A stretch of DNA of 64,000 nucleotides, taken from the NCBI GenBank assembly GCA_016290135.1, contig JAEESW010000008.1:1-64000 (forward strand), written 5' to 3'. Both the position numbers and the translations under genes were made by a program. Below the pieces are notes generated by a model. It made no database searches. It worked only from the letters and a program-made list of their open reading frames with translations, and was not told the DNA's origin. Numbering within the stretch: position 1 is the stretch's first letter; the number at the start of each line of letters is the position of its first letter. This DNA is from a bacterium. GTDB taxonomy: Bacteria > UBP6 > UBA1177. This document shows, one piece after another, positions 9,029 through 18,011 of the stretch.

Positions 9029-10275
9029 TTTTTTCTGTCTGCTGACAATAATTTATCTTCTTTTATGAAAAAACTTTTTTTGCTGTCAAGCGCTTTTTCG
9101 AGTTGGATAGTCCTTGTCGCCGAAAGCGTCCTGAATGTGCCGGATATATCGAAGGGCGCAGTCCAGACTCTTTCGTATGTGTAGAGCAGAGGATCGACAG
9201 TCTGACCGTTCTGCATGACTGTGAAATGAAGGTGCGGAGCCGTGGAGCGCCCCGTGTTGCCGGCGCCGGCTATGATCTCGCCACGCGTCACTTTTCTTCC
9301 GTTTGTCGTGAGGAACCTGTTCAGATGTCCGTAGATCGTGCGCAGACCGTTGCCGTGGTCAACGACTATCGCCTTTCCGAGACCTCCTTTCTCTCCGGCA
9401 AAAATGACTGTCCCGCTTTCAGCCGCCCGCACCGGAGTGTCGATTTTTGCAAGGACATCGACTCCGCTGTGGAACTTCTTGTACTTGTTGAACGGATCTT
9501 TGCGGTTCCCGTAGTAGCTCGTTATCCTGCCGCTGTCTATCGGAGCCCGGAAAAATCCCGGAGGCGAGAGGACGACAGTGTGTCCCGAAACGAAGTAGTC
9601 GCCGTAGATATAATCACGGAAGGCCGTCATCGTGAAGTCGCCCAAAGTCTCGCTTTTGACGGAAAAACCGAGTATCCCGTAAGTTTTCACGAGGATGTCG
9701 TGGTCGAAGATCCCTTTTACCATGAAGGTTATCGAATCGCCGGGCTTAAGTTTGTCGAGAATGCCCCAGTCCCAGATGAGACGCTCTTTGGCTATCCCGT
9801 AAAACTGAGGATCGTCGCTTGCGAGCGAGTTCTTTATCGTGTAAAAACGGATCATCGTCTTTTCTTCCAGCTCTATCGGCTCGTTCTTCCTGACATACTC
9901 GCGTCCGTGGCGGACAAAGGAGATCTTTTCCCCTTTTGAATTGTTCTTGTAGTGGTGCAGGTCGTAGGAGATCGTCCTGTTGCCGGAGGTCGTCACGGAA
10001 AAAACATCCCCGTTCATGAATTTTGTGAGCCCCGCCTGCTGCCGGTAAAGCTTTTTTGCGCTGGTCCATGTGTCATTGCCCAGGATCTCGGCGAAAAAAT
10101 CGTCGTACTTTGTTTCCGGGACCTGGAGATGAAACGTTTCCGTCATCTTTTTCCCGCTTTTATTGTTCCAGTCGACATTGATGTTGACATCCTTCTTCAG
10201 CGATTCGAAGTATGCGAAGACGGATAACGCCGCAATGATCGAAAGTGCAATGACTGTCAGGAGCGCTTTTTTCAT
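9025..10275 (-). CDS. M23-family peptidoglycan peptidase, membrane-anchored
   Basis: A 416-residue predicted periplasmic peptidase with one N-terminal membrane anchor (about residues 4-23). The C-terminal LytM/peptidase M23 domain has the zinc ligands His and Asp in FHSGVDVLAKID, then GLRTIYGHLNR and the HLH motif in TAPHLHFTVMQNGQ. It is therefore expected to be catalytically competent on peptide cross-links of peptidoglycan. The 240-residue region between anchor and catalytic domain is like the N-terminal region of ShyA/MepM-type proteins. Start and stop overlap the neighbouring genes by four bases each. The context, an ABC ATPase and a propeller lipoprotein, suggests cell-envelope work, but no partner is certain. 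Confidence 0.87.
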   Translation of the reverse strand: MKKALLTVIALSIIAALSVFAYFESLKKDVNINVDWNNKSGKKMTETFHLQVPETKYDDFFAEILGNDTWTSAKKLYRQQAGLTKFMNGDVFSVTTSGNRTISYDLHHYKNNSKGEKISFVRHGREYVRKNEPIELEEKTMIRFYTIKNSLASDDPQFYGIAKERLIWDWGILDKLKPGDSITFMVKGIFDHDILVKTYGILGFSVKSETLGDFTMTAFRDYIYGDYFVSGHTVVLSPPGFFRAPIDSGRITSYYGNRKDPFNKYKKFHSGVDVLAKIDTPVRAAESGTVIFAGEKGGLGKAIVVDHGNGLRTIYGHLNRFLTTNGRKVTRGEIIAGAGNTGRSTAPHLHFTVMQNGQTVDPLLYTYERVWTAPFDISGTFRTLSATRTIQLEKALDSKKSFFIKEDKLLSADRKK

Positions 10276-11369
10276 GAATTGCCGATTTTGTTGGATATTC
10301 TTGTTTGAGACGCAGAGTCGAAGAAGTGAAGTCTCTCGTGCTTCAGAGAAAGGCTGATCCTGCTCCCGATATCGAAGTTCCTCGCCTTTTCAGATTCGGT
10401 CTCGACTGTTATTCTGACATCTTCCGAGACCGAGACGTGGATGAGCGAGAGTCTTCCCAAAGCTTCGACGATCTCTACCGTTCCCGTGATCTCAGGATCA
10501 TTTTCAGCAAAAATAAAGTCCTGCGGCCGAGCTCCTACGACTATTTTTCCAGGATCGAAAGAGGTCTCAGCCGGAACTTCGATCTTTATGTTTTTGCCGC
10601 TCAGGCAGAGGTCTTCCCCGTTTCTTTCAGCCGAGAGTTCAAGGAGATTCATCGAAGGCGAGCCGATAAATCCGGCGACGAAGAGATTCTGCGGAGTGTC
10701 GAAAAGTTCCGCCGGAGTCCCGACCTGCTGGATTATTCCTTTGTTGAGGACTACGATCCTGTCGGCAAGCGTCATCGCCTCGACCTGATCGTGAGTGACA
10801 TAGATTATCGTGGTCTTCAGTCTTTCATGAAGTTTCTTGAGTTCGACTCTCATCTGCGTTCTGAGCGAAGCATCAAGGTTGGAGAGCGGCTCGTCAAAAA
10901 GGAAGACTTTCGGATCTCTGACAATGGCGCGGCCCATTGCGACGCGCTGACGCTGACCTCCGCTCATCTGTTTCGGAAGCCTGTCGAGAAGGTGAGTGAT
11001 GTCGAGCATGCGCGCGGCTTCCTCAACTTTTTTGTCGATCTCCGCTTTCGGCATCTTTCTCATTTTGAGGGCGAAAGCCATGTTTTCACGCACTGTCATG
11101 TGCGGATAAAGGGCATAACTCTGGAAAACCATCGCGATGTCGCGGTCTTTCGGAGCGATGTCGTTGACGATCCTGTCTCCGATCCTGATGTTTCCGCCGG
11201 TGATCGTTTCCAATCCGGCAAGGGTGCGGAGCAGAGTCGATTTGCCGCAGCCTGACGGGCCTACGAGAACAAGAAACTCGCCGTCTTTCACAGTAAGATC
11301 GATCCCTTTGAGGATCGTCGTTTCCTCATTGTATTTTTTGACGACTTTTTCAAAAGTAACGGATGCCAT
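10272..11369 (-). CDS. ABC transporter ATPase, MalK/UgpC/MsmK type
   Basis: A 365-residue ATPase of carbohydrate-type importers. Walker A GPSGCGKST is at 37-45, the Q-loop at VFQSYALYPHMTV, the signature MSGGQRQRVAMGRAI near 135, Walker B VFLFDEPLSNLD and the His switch in YVTHDQVEAM. The C-terminal 120 residues form the TOBE/MalK regulatory domain (VVGARPQDF). Such proteins often serve several importers, which fits the lack of permease or binding-protein genes here. It is the first gene of the minus-strand run and has a good ribosome site (GGAGGTGG). The downstream genes encode a peptidase and a lipoprotein, not transporter parts, so the link is unclear. Confidence 0.9.
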   Translation of the reverse strand: MASVTFEKVVKKYNEETTILKGIDLTVKDGEFLVLVGPSGCGKSTLLRTLAGLETITGGNIRIGDRIVNDIAPKDRDIAMVFQSYALYPHMTVRENMAFALKMRKMPKAEIDKKVEEAARMLDITHLLDRLPKQMSGGQRQRVAMGRAIVRDPKVFLFDEPLSNLDASLRTQMRVELKKLHERLKTTIIYVTHDQVEAMTLADRIVVLNKGIIQQVGTPAELFDTPQNLFVAGFIGSPSMNLLELSAERNGEDLCLSGKNIKIEVPAETSFDPGKIVVGARPQDFIFAENDPEITGTVEIVEALGRLSLIHVSVSEDVRITVETESEKARNFDIGSRISLSLKHERLHFFDSASQTRISNKIGNS

Positions 11370-11396
11370 TTGTCCACCTCCAACAAAAAACCGGCA

Positions 11397-11424
11397 ATTA
11401 TAGATAAAATTTAAATAATATCAA
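11397..11424 (-). promoter_or_regulatory. Promoter of the ABC ATPase run
   Basis: On the minus strand, TTGATA (11424-11419) and TATAAT (11402-11397) with a 16-base AT-rich spacer. It lies 28 bases before the ATPase start. Confidence 0.6.
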
Positions 11425-11470
11425 AAGTTTGGTGGAAAAATCTTGAACAAATGCAGTTTGCGGCAGTTAG

Positions 11471-11498
11471 TTGCATAAAATCTGTTTGTTTGTAAGAT
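11471..11498 (+). promoter_or_regulatory. Promoter of the MopE-like lipoprotein
   Basis: TTGCAT (11471-11476), 16-base spacer, TAAGAT (11493-11498). TTTGGAGGATCAA before ATG 11530 is the ribosome binding site. The region 11370-11529 is divergent between two genes. Confidence 0.45.
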
Positions 11499-11529
11499 AC
11501 CATGTGTGTTTCTTTTTTTGGAGGATCAA

Positions 11530-13086
11530 ATGAAAAGACTTCTTTTTATCAGCATCGTGTTATCGCTTGTTTTCGCAGTTTCATGCGGGAACGACGATAA
11601 TTCCTGCGAGCAGAACGAAGACTGCGCAAGCGGTTTCGTCTGTGATCAAAGCATTAAGGAATGTGTCAGTGAAGACGGCGGCGAAACCAATGAGACCGAA
11701 GGCGGCACATCTGAAGGGGAAGTCCCGGAAGGTGCCGCTGAAGGCACCGAGATCCCTGACAGCGATGCGGAAACTTCGACCGGAATTTATGTCACATGCA
11801 CTCCGGGCGAGCGTATGGACTGCTATGAAGGCCCGAGCGGGACAGCAAATGTCGGTCTCTGCAAAGCGGGTTACAAAGAGTGTGTAGAGGACGGATCTGA
11901 CTGGAGCGAATGCCGCGATCAGATCCTTCCGATAGCTGAAATATGCAGCGACGGGATTGATCAGGACTGCGACGGCAGTGATCTTACTCCGGAAACAGCT
12001 GTCGATATCGACGGCGACGGTTACACCTACTGCAGCGGCGACTGCTGCGAGACAACATGGGACTGTCTGGTAGAGCCTGAAAGAGTCAATCCTTCCTCAT
12101 TTGAAGTTCCGGACAACGCTACGGATGACAACTGCAACGGTCAGGTCGACGAGGTCGTATCAGCGTGCGACAGCGGGATAAACCAGGAAACGACGGAAGC
12201 TATGGATATGGCGAAGTCAATGGATCTCTGTCCGTTGGCGGATACCGATACATTCGGCGTCGTCAGCGCGAAACTCCTTTTCCCCGACGGGACGGAAGGC
12301 GAGATCCCGAAGCAGCAGTACAGTGTTCTCACGCGGTTCGGGAATATTCTTGTTCCGAAGGCCGGGAATTCGTTCCTTGCTTTTTCTACCGGCAAGGTAA
12401 ATGTGGCAAGTTCTGAAGAGCTGAGTATCGACAACAGCACTTCGAGCGGCGCACCTGATGACTGGTTCCAGGCGAACGGAGGAGTCAGCTTCCCGAATTC
12501 CCCGGCATGCAGCGGCGGTCTGATAAATACCGGCAATGATCCGGGTAAGCCGCCTGTAAATGACCCTGTTATGCTTGAACTTACGATCCGTGCTCCGAAA
12601 AATGCAGCGGCGTTCGGTGTCGGCGTTTACTACATCAGCAGCGAATTCCCGCAGTATGTCTGCCAGTTCAACGACTTTTTCGTCATGCTTCTGGATACTG
12701 CCTTCACATCGACAGACCCGGATCTGCAGAATCCCTCCGATAAAAATATCGCGATGGACAGCTTGAAGAATCCGCTTGGGATAAACCTTGCAAAATCGGG
12801 GCTTTTCAATGTCTGCTGCCCGAGAGCGGCTTATCCGAGCTGTCATGGTGATGAAGAACTCAAGGGAACGCCGTTCACGACTGCGGGATGCAATGCTATG
12901 ACCATGACGGAAGCCCACGGCGCAACGGGCTGGCTCGAAGTCAGAGGCAACATAAATCCAGGAGAAGATTTCAAGCTCAGAATGGCTATCTGGGACACGA
13001 ACGACCATCAGCTCGACAGCATGGTCATTCTCGACAACTTCACCTGGTATGAAATGGCTCAAAAACCCGGTATCGCTCCGAAATAA
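11530..13086 (+). CDS. Cys-rich surface lipoprotein with MopE-like and choice-of-anchor-L-like domains
   Basis: A 518-residue lipoprotein with a signal ending in LVFAVSC. Residues about 20-45 are a short Cys-rich module (NSCEQNEDCASGFVCD) followed by a Glu/Gly/Thr-rich linker. Then come CYEGPSGTANVGLCKAG and DGIDQDCDGSD with DIDGDGYTYC: the MopE-like metal-binding or Ca-binding pattern common in myxobacterial-type surface proteins. The C-terminal half, from about residue 240, resembles choice-of-anchor-L domains (FGVGVYYISSEFPQ, CQFNDFFVMLLD), thought to be surface attached. Function is unknown. ATG 11530 starts the signal peptide. A small hairpin (13092-13111) follows the gene. Confidence 0.78.
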   Translation: MKRLLFISIVLSLVFAVSCGNDDNSCEQNEDCASGFVCDQSIKECVSEDGGETNETEGGTSEGEVPEGAAEGTEIPDSDAETSTGIYVTCTPGERMDCYEGPSGTANVGLCKAGYKECVEDGSDWSECRDQILPIAEICSDGIDQDCDGSDLTPETAVDIDGDGYTYCSGDCCETTWDCLVEPERVNPSSFEVPDNATDDNCNGQVDEVVSACDSGINQETTEAMDMAKSMDLCPLADTDTFGVVSAKLLFPDGTEGEIPKQQYSVLTRFGNILVPKAGNSFLAFSTGKVNVASSEELSIDNSTSSGAPDDWFQANGGVSFPNSPACSGGLINTGNDPGKPPVNDPVMLELTIRAPKNAAAFGVGVYYISSEFPQYVCQFNDFFVMLLDTAFTSTDPDLQNPSDKNIAMDSLKNPLGINLAKSGLFNVCCPRAAYPSCHGDEELKGTPFTTAGCNAMTMTEAHGATGWLEVRGNINPGEDFKLRMAIWDTNDHQLDSMVILDNFTWYEMAQKPGIAPK

Positions 13087-13091
13087 ATAAT

Positions 13092-13111
13092 GAGACGTGT
13101 TTCCGCGTCTC
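13092..13111 (+). terminator. Weak hairpin after the lipoprotein gene
   Basis: GAGACG / CGTCTC inverted repeat with an eight-base loop directly after the stop. There is no strong T-run, so termination is uncertain. Confidence 0.35.
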
Positions 13112-13127
13112 TGCAAATCTCATTCAT

Positions 13128-13155
13128 TTGACTTGTCGGATATAACTCGTAAAAT
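13128..13155 (+). promoter_or_regulatory. Promoter of the folP-cdaA operon
   Basis: TTGACT (13128-13133), 16-base spacer, TAAAAT (13150-13155), 26 bases before the folP start. Confidence 0.6.
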
Positions 13156-13181
13156 TCAGCGGTTTTTGTTTTGAGGTTCAA

Positions 13182-14375
13182 ATGCAGGTCTTTCCTTTCA
13201 ATGTTACTGATGAAGAATACGCCTCTTTGATGAAAAAACTTGAGGTCTCGGAGTGCGGCTCATCGATAATGCGCGGCCGTTTTGCTCTGGAAACGTTCGT
13301 TGTCTCCGATATTTCGACTCCGGCAGCGAATGTCGTGAAGCAGGAAGTCCTCTCGCTTGGCGGCGAGGCTGCTGTTCCTGCGCACGCCGTAAACTGCTCG
13401 AAACCGAAAAGCGGATTCATTTTTTCACTGAGACGCGATAAGATACCCGCTTTTGTTTCACGGATGAGAGCTCAGTGCTGGAAACTGCCTCAAGTCGCTG
13501 ATTTTATTGATAAGTTCGTTGCATCGCAAAAACCGTGGTTTTCTTTTTCTCACCCCGGGATCGACACGACGCGGCCTAATATCATGGGAATACTCAATGT
13601 CACTCCCGATTCTTTTTCGGACGGCGGAAGCTGGACGGATATCGATGCAGCCATGAAACATGTTTCCGAAATGCTTGAAGACGGTGCCGATATTATTGAT
13701 GTCGGCGGCGAATCTACGCGTCCGGGAAGTGATTCAGTTGATGCAGAAACTGAGAAAAAGCGCGTTCTCCCTGTGATCCACGAGATAAAAAGACAGTTTC
13801 CCAAGGCTGTGATCTCGATCGACACTGTGAAAAGTTCTGTCGCGGAAGCTGCAATAAACGCCGGTGCGGAGATCGTGAACGACATCAGCGGACTTACTTT
13901 CGATCCCGAAACGGCTTCAGTCTGTGCGGCTGCCCAAAAACCGATAGTGGTCGGCCACATCAAAGGTCTGCCGAAAAATATGCAGGAAGATCCGGTTTAT
14001 GAAGATCTGTTCTCTGAAATGCTGGATTTTTTCAATAGAGCGAAAGAGACGCTGCTTTCAAAAGGTCTTCCTGAAAGCAAGATCATGATCGATCCTGGGA
14101 TCTGTTTCGGAAAAACTCTTGAGCATAATCTGGCGATAACGAAACATCTGGAAGTCTTCTTCTCATGCCTTGATCCTGTCGTGGCCGGTTTCAGCCGCAA
14201 AAGCATGATCGGAGCAATTACCGGCAGGACCAGTCCGCTTGAGAGGCTCGCAGGAACTGTCGCGCTCGACACCATCGCTTTGGAAAAGGGCGCCGCCGTG
14301 ATCAGAGTCCACGATGTCAGGGAAGCAAAAGATACTTTGGAAATATTCAACGCTTTAAAGGAGCCGTCATGTTAA
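13182..14375 (+). CDS. folP: Dihydropteroate synthase with N-terminal extension
   Basis: Condenses p-aminobenzoate with 6-hydroxymethyl-dihydropterin diphosphate to give dihydropteroate in folate synthesis. The catalytic TIM barrel starts near residue 128: IMGILNVTPDSFSDGG, DGADIIDVGGESTRPG, ISIDTVKSSVAEAA, NDISG, IMIDPGICFGKT, VAGFSRKSMIG and the final IRVHDV are all intact. About 125 residues precede it, making the protein 397 rather than about 270 residues. That N-terminal segment is unlike a pterin kinase or aldolase; similar extensions occur in some deltaproteobacterial and archaeal enzymes. The gene overlaps cdaA by seven bases. The folP-cdaA-cdaR order is a known arrangement in several phyla. 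Confidence 0.92.
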   Translation: MQVFPFNVTDEEYASLMKKLEVSECGSSIMRGRFALETFVVSDISTPAANVVKQEVLSLGGEAAVPAHAVNCSKPKSGFIFSLRRDKIPAFVSRMRAQCWKLPQVADFIDKFVASQKPWFSFSHPGIDTTRPNIMGILNVTPDSFSDGGSWTDIDAAMKHVSEMLEDGADIIDVGGESTRPGSDSVDAETEKKRVLPVIHEIKRQFPKAVISIDTVKSSVAEAAINAGAEIVNDISGLTFDPETASVCAAAQKPIVVGHIKGLPKNMQEDPVYEDLFSEMLDFFNRAKETLLSKGLPESKIMIDPGICFGKTLEHNLAITKHLEVFFSCLDPVVAGFSRKSMIGAITGRTSPLERLAGTVALDTIALEKGAAVIRVHDVREAKDTLEIFNALKEPSC

Positions 14376-15160
14376 CTTTTTCGGAATTTCTGCTGGCTGT
14401 AGCGGGAAGCGATTCTGTTCCGCTTTTCATTTTCAAGGCGGCAGTCGATTTCTGCTGCATCTACTTCATTTTTTATCTCTTTTTTGTCGAGATCAAAGAC
14501 AGCAAGTCGATCAGGGTAACGGCGGGTTTTGCTCTGCTCGCCCTTTTCTACATTTTTGCTCGGATCTTCGACCTTACAGGGATCACATGGTTTCTGGGCA
14601 ACTTCTTCTTCTACGCTCCGGTGCTGATAATCGTCGTGTTCCGCAACGAGATCAAGAACATGCTCGCTTCGATGAGTATTTTCAACATCACGATGAAGCA
14701 GGAGGAGTATGCGGGCGAAGAGGACATCATCAGTCACATCGCGAACGCCATGGACTATCTCGCTTCGGTGCGTGAAGGCGCTCTTGTCGTGATCATGCCT
14801 TCGGAAGACGCAAAACTCGGTGCGATAGCCGAGGGAACGGAGATCGATTCTCTCATCACGAGAGAGCTTCTTCTTACGATATTCAAGAAGAATTCGCCCC
14901 TTCACGACGGTGCTGTGATCATCAAAAACAGAAGGATCTCAAGAGCTTCGGTATTCTTTTCGCTCAGCACGAACCCTGATATCGACCCGAATTTCGGAAC
15001 AAGGCACCGCGCGGCTTACGGTATCAGCGAAAAAGTCCCTGATGCGCTCGTTATCGTCGTCAGTGAGGAGAGAGGCGAGATCTCGCTTCTTCACGGCGGC
15101 AGAATAACCCGCGATCTCAGCAAGGACGCGCTAAAACAGCAGCTCGCAAACAAAATTTAG
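14369..15160 (+). CDS. cdaA: Diadenylate cyclase, CdaA type
   Basis: Makes cyclic di-AMP from two ATP. Three membrane segments occupy residues about 20-95, then the DisA_N (DAC) domain. The two signature motifs are intact: DGA in LHDGAVIIKNRRI and RHR in GTRHRAAYGISE. The 263-residue length is normal for CdaA. The downstream gene encodes a YbbR-domain protein like the CdaA regulator CdaR, but glmM, the usual third gene, is absent here and cysC follows instead. In known systems c-di-AMP controls K+ and osmolyte balance and wall integrity; no c-di-AMP receptor or phosphodiesterase is visible in this window. Confidence 0.93.
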   Translation: MLTFSEFLLAVAGSDSVPLFIFKAAVDFCCIYFIFYLFFVEIKDSKSIRVTAGFALLALFYIFARIFDLTGITWFLGNFFFYAPVLIIVVFRNEIKNMLASMSIFNITMKQEEYAGEEDIISHIANAMDYLASVREGALVVIMPSEDAKLGAIAEGTEIDSLITRELLLTIFKKNSPLHDGAVIIKNRRISRASVFFSLSTNPDIDPNFGTRHRAAYGISEKVPDALVIVVSEERGEISLLHGGRITRDLSKDALKQQLANKI

Positions 15161-15169
15161 GAGAACGGC

Positions 15170-15709
15170 ATGATAACGACTTCATCTAAACAGGAATTTG
15201 TGAAAAGGATCTTCAAACACAATCTCCGCGAAAAACTTCTCGCAGCGCTCTGCACGCTCGTGCTCATGCTTGTCGCTGTCTGCCTGAGGCCCGTAAACAG
15301 AGTCTATTCCGTAAAGGTCAGCACGAATATCTCTTCCGACCAGATACTTGTTTCGGGAAATGCAGGGCTGGTCGAAGTAAAAGTGAGCGGCAATTTTTTT
15401 GAATTGCGTAAAATAAAAAGTGAAGATCTGGTGATGAATTTCGATTTTTCTTCCGAAAAGGCTGGAGAGATCAGTCTGAACATCGGAGAAAAGGAGCTCC
15501 CGGCGGTCTTTCTTCCGCTGGATGTGAAAAGTGTTTCTCCGCAGACCCTTGTCTTCATAACGGAAGAGAAAAAGGAGGAAACTGCACCGGAGGCAGCGGC
15601 ATCAAGTGAAGAGGCCGTCAATGAATCCGCGGATCAGGAACACGGGGCGAATGAAACGGCGGCTCCGGCAAAAGAGGAAAACGGCGGGAACGAGGAAAAA
15701 AATGAATAA
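15170..15709 (+). CDS. cdaR: YbbR/CdaR-like regulator of CdaA
   Basis: A 179-residue protein with one N-terminal membrane segment (about 20-37, LLAALCTLVLMLVAVCL) and a single YbbR-like domain (about 45-125). A low-complexity tail of Glu, Ala and Asn ends the protein. Firmicute CdaR has several YbbR repeats; this short form is like those of Gram-negative members. The N-terminal NLREKLLAAL segment is typical of the family. It follows cdaA by nine bases, and its product is expected to bind CdaA in the membrane and tune its activity. Its last codons overlap cysC by eight bases. Confidence 0.8.
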   Translation: MITTSSKQEFVKRIFKHNLREKLLAALCTLVLMLVAVCLRPVNRVYSVKVSTNISSDQILVSGNAGLVEVKVSGNFFELRKIKSEDLVMNFDFSSEKAGEISLNIGEKELPAVFLPLDVKSVSPQTLVFITEEKKEETAPEAAASSEEAVNESADQEHGANETAAPAKEENGGNEEKNE

Positions 15710-16217
15710 AGAACCGCGTGTCATCTGGTTCACAGGTCTTTCGGGCGCGGGAAAGACGACGCTCGCCGAAAAACTGGCCGTGTATCTCAAAAATTCAGGA
15801 GTCAAGTGCGAACTTCTCGACGGTGATACGGTGCGCAACATCTTTCCGCAGACAGGATTCACCAAAAAAGACCGGGACGAACATGTCAAACGGATGGGAT
15901 TCCTCGCTTCGATGCTTGAGAGGAACGGCATCACAGTGATCGCATCCTTTATTTCACCATACCGCGAATCACGCGATTTCGTCCGGAAGATGTGCAGAAA
16001 TTTTGTCGAAGTCTATGTCTCGACTTCACTTGAAGTGTGTGAAAAACGCGATGTCAAAGGGCTTTACAAAAAGGCGAGACGCGGGGAGATCACTTCATTC
16101 ACAGGGATCGATGATCCTTACGAAGCACCGCTCCATCCGGAAATCACGATAAACACAGCGGAAGAGACCGTTGAAGAATCACTGGAAAAGGTGACAGGCT
16201 ATTTGGAAGCCGTATAG
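15702..16217 (+). CDS. cysC: Adenylylsulfate kinase
   Basis: Phosphorylates APS to PAPS with ATP. The 171 residues contain Walker A GLSGAGKTT (12-20), the DGDTVRN motif that binds APS, ISPYRESRDFVRK and the lid region VKGLYKKARRGEITSFTGIDDPYE, all typical of CysC. The ATG at 15702 follows a purine-rich stretch and overlaps cdaR; a longer in-frame extension upstream lies inside cdaR and is rejected. No cysD, cysN or cysH is nearby, so its pathway role (sulfate assimilation or PAPS for sulfation of envelope sugars) is not settled by context. Its place directly behind the c-di-AMP genes is unusual. Confidence 0.93.
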   Translation: MNKEPRVIWFTGLSGAGKTTLAEKLAVYLKNSGVKCELLDGDTVRNIFPQTGFTKKDRDEHVKRMGFLASMLERNGITVIASFISPYRESRDFVRKMCRNFVEVYVSTSLEVCEKRDVKGLYKKARRGEITSFTGIDDPYEAPLHPEITINTAEETVEESLEKVTGYLEAV

Positions 16218-16259
16218 CGAAAGCAGACTGCGGCTTATATGATGCGGTAAAATTGAATC

Positions 16260-16727
16260 ATGGAGGATCCCTTGACCGATTACAGAATCCTTTTGAAACA
16301 AGCGGCCGAAATAATCGAAAGCGAGCCTTGGTGCGTCGCGGCTCTCAGCAACATTTCTTCTCTCGTCATGGCGAGTCTGAAAGACCTCAACTGGGCGGGA
16401 TTCTACCTCGTGAGAAACGGCGTGCTTACGGTCGGACCTTTTCAGGGAAAGCCCGCGTGCATACATATCCAGCCTGGAAAAGGGGTGTGCGGGACGGCAC
16501 TTCTTAAAGACGAGACTCTTCTTGTTCCCGATGTCCACGAATTTCCGGGGCATATCGCCTGCGACAGCGCGTCGAACTCTGAAATAGTCGTGCCGATACA
16601 CTCAAACGGCAGGGTTATTGCCGTTCTTGATATCGACAGTCCGCTTCTCGGCCGTTTTTCCGAAGCCGACAAAGCGGGACTCGAGCAGCTTGTGAAACTT
16701 TTGGAAGAGAAGGGCGAGTGGAGTTGA
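16260..16727 (+). CDS. msrC: Free methionine-(R)-sulfoxide reductase, GAF-domain type
   Basis: Reduces free Met-(R)-sulfoxide, not protein-bound, and so protects the methionine pool from oxidation. A single GAF domain of 155 residues with the family Cys residues: Cys in GVCGTALLKD, Cys in GHIACDSASNSE and a preceding Cys in GKPACIHIQPGKG. LNWAGFYLVRNGVL and IPIHSNG-like strands fit well. ATG 16260 has GGAGG six bases after it rather than before; the upstream sequence lacks a clear ribosome site, so the start may be slightly different. It is separated from cysC by 42 bases and could be part of that operon. Confidence 0.9.
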   Translation: MEDPLTDYRILLKQAAEIIESEPWCVAALSNISSLVMASLKDLNWAGFYLVRNGVLTVGPFQGKPACIHIQPGKGVCGTALLKDETLLVPDVHEFPGHIACDSASNSEIVVPIHSNGRVIAVLDIDSPLLGRFSEADKAGLEQLVKLLEEKGEWS

Positions 16728-16730
16728 ATA

Positions 16731-18011
16731 GTGGCAAAGCCGCATCTTTCATTTTATCTGGTTTTGTTTTTCCTGCTCATTCCGCTGTTTAAGAGCTTCT
16801 GTGCTTTTGCTGAAGAAAATCAGGATGTTAAGAATGAACAACTTGTGTCGTCGGTAAAGTTCGAAGGTCTGGGAAGGACAAAGGAATCCTATATGCTCTC
16901 GTTACTCGGAAAGTATGTCGGGACCCCCGAAAGCCGCATCGACCTGCATGAAGTCAAGGTCACTCTTGAGGAGCTGGAACTCTTTTCCGAAACCGAAGTA
17001 TCGCTTAAGAAAGATGAAAACGGCGCGACAGTGCTTTTCATAAAAGTTAAGGAAAAATGGTCTTTTATTCCGGTCCCTTTTTTCATGTATTCAAGCTCGA
17101 CAGGCTTTATGGGCGGGGCTTTCGTGATGGATACGAACGCGTTCGGGATCAGAGACAACTATGTCGTTGGCGGAGTCTTTTCCAAAAATATCCAGCTCGC
17201 TCTTATGACCTACAGCAGACCTACGCGTGATATAAAACACCCCGGTTTTACGGTCGGAGCCTCTTTCACCCGGCGTGACAACGAGGAGAAGGATCTTTCG
17301 GGCAGAAAAATATTCGAATACAACGCAATGGGAGGTTCGGTTTATGCTGCAGTGAGCGATAAAATCACGGCACATTCAAAGATAAACGCCGGTCTGCGCT
17401 ACAACTATACCAATGCCGCCGTTAAGAAAAAATACGCGGAATATAAAGAAAAGATCAAGTCTTTTCACGCAATTACGCCGGGAGTCGGCTGGGACATCAG
17501 CTTTCCGTCGCTCAACGAATGGTTCATGTCTGTGAAATCGTTCAGCATAGACGGCGGCGTGACTCTACTGACTTCGGGAAGCTGCGCGGAATCTCTCGGT
17601 CTGAAGCTTTCCATACAGCATCCTCTGCCGGTTACGCGCCTCAGGGTGCTCACCCAGTACGCGCTTTATTTGTCGAACGATCTTCCGATCCCGCTGAGAC
17701 CGTCGCAAATGGTCGTAGGAACGACGATAATGCCCGACAAATTCCACGGTACCAAGATGGGAGGCGCGAATTTCGGCCTTGAAGCCGGCATTCTGAACAC
17801 AAAATTCGTGATGTTTTCGGCTTACGGGCTTCTGGAACAGTTCGCCGGAGAGGATTCCGACGGAAGTTTCGTAATGAATTTCGGCTATTCGGCCGGATTG
17901 AAAATGTATCTGAAAAAACTGGCAGTCCCTGCGATCTCGGTCGGCGTTTCGCACAATCTGATGCAGAACGAGATCAAGTTCTCCGCAACGATAGGGATGG
18001 GAGGATTTTAG
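16731..18011 (+). CDS. BamA/TamA-like outer membrane protein with one POTRA domain
   Basis: A 426-residue protein with a signal peptide ending near FCAFAEE. Residues about 35-115 form one POTRA domain (VKFEGLGRTKESYMLSLLG, YVGTPESRIDLHEVKVTLEEL) and the rest is a surface-antigen-type beta-barrel of alternating strands ending in the aromatic residue Phe (GMGGF), the outer-membrane insertion signal. It is too short for BamA, which has five POTRAs; it resembles short Omp85 members of unknown cargo. The start is GTG at 16731, three bases after the msrC stop. It may be translated with the preceding operon. Confidence 0.82.
   Translation: MAKPHLSFYLVLFFLLIPLFKSFCAFAEENQDVKNEQLVSSVKFEGLGRTKESYMLSLLGKYVGTPESRIDLHEVKVTLEELELFSETEVSLKKDENGATVLFIKVKEKWSFIPVPFFMYSSSTGFMGGAFVMDTNAFGIRDNYVVGGVFSKNIQLALMTYSRPTRDIKHPGFTVGASFTRRDNEEKDLSGRKIFEYNAMGGSVYAAVSDKITAHSKINAGLRYNYTNAAVKKKYAEYKEKIKSFHAITPGVGWDISFPSLNEWFMSVKSFSIDGGVTLLTSGSCAESLGLKLSIQHPLPVTRLRVLTQYALYLSNDLPIPLRPSQMVVGTTIMPDKFHGTKMGGANFGLEAGILNTKFVMFSAYGLLEQFAGEDSDGSFVMNFGYSAGLKMYLKKLAVPAISVGVSHNLMQNEIKFSATIGMGGF

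Noticed and set aside
9103-9939. Plus-strand frame of 278 codons opposite the M23 peptidase
   Set aside because: Antisense to a clear gene; no domain pattern.
10305-11255. Plus-strand frame of 316 codons opposite the ABC ATPase
   Set aside because: Antisense to a conserved ATPase; residues follow its codon bias.
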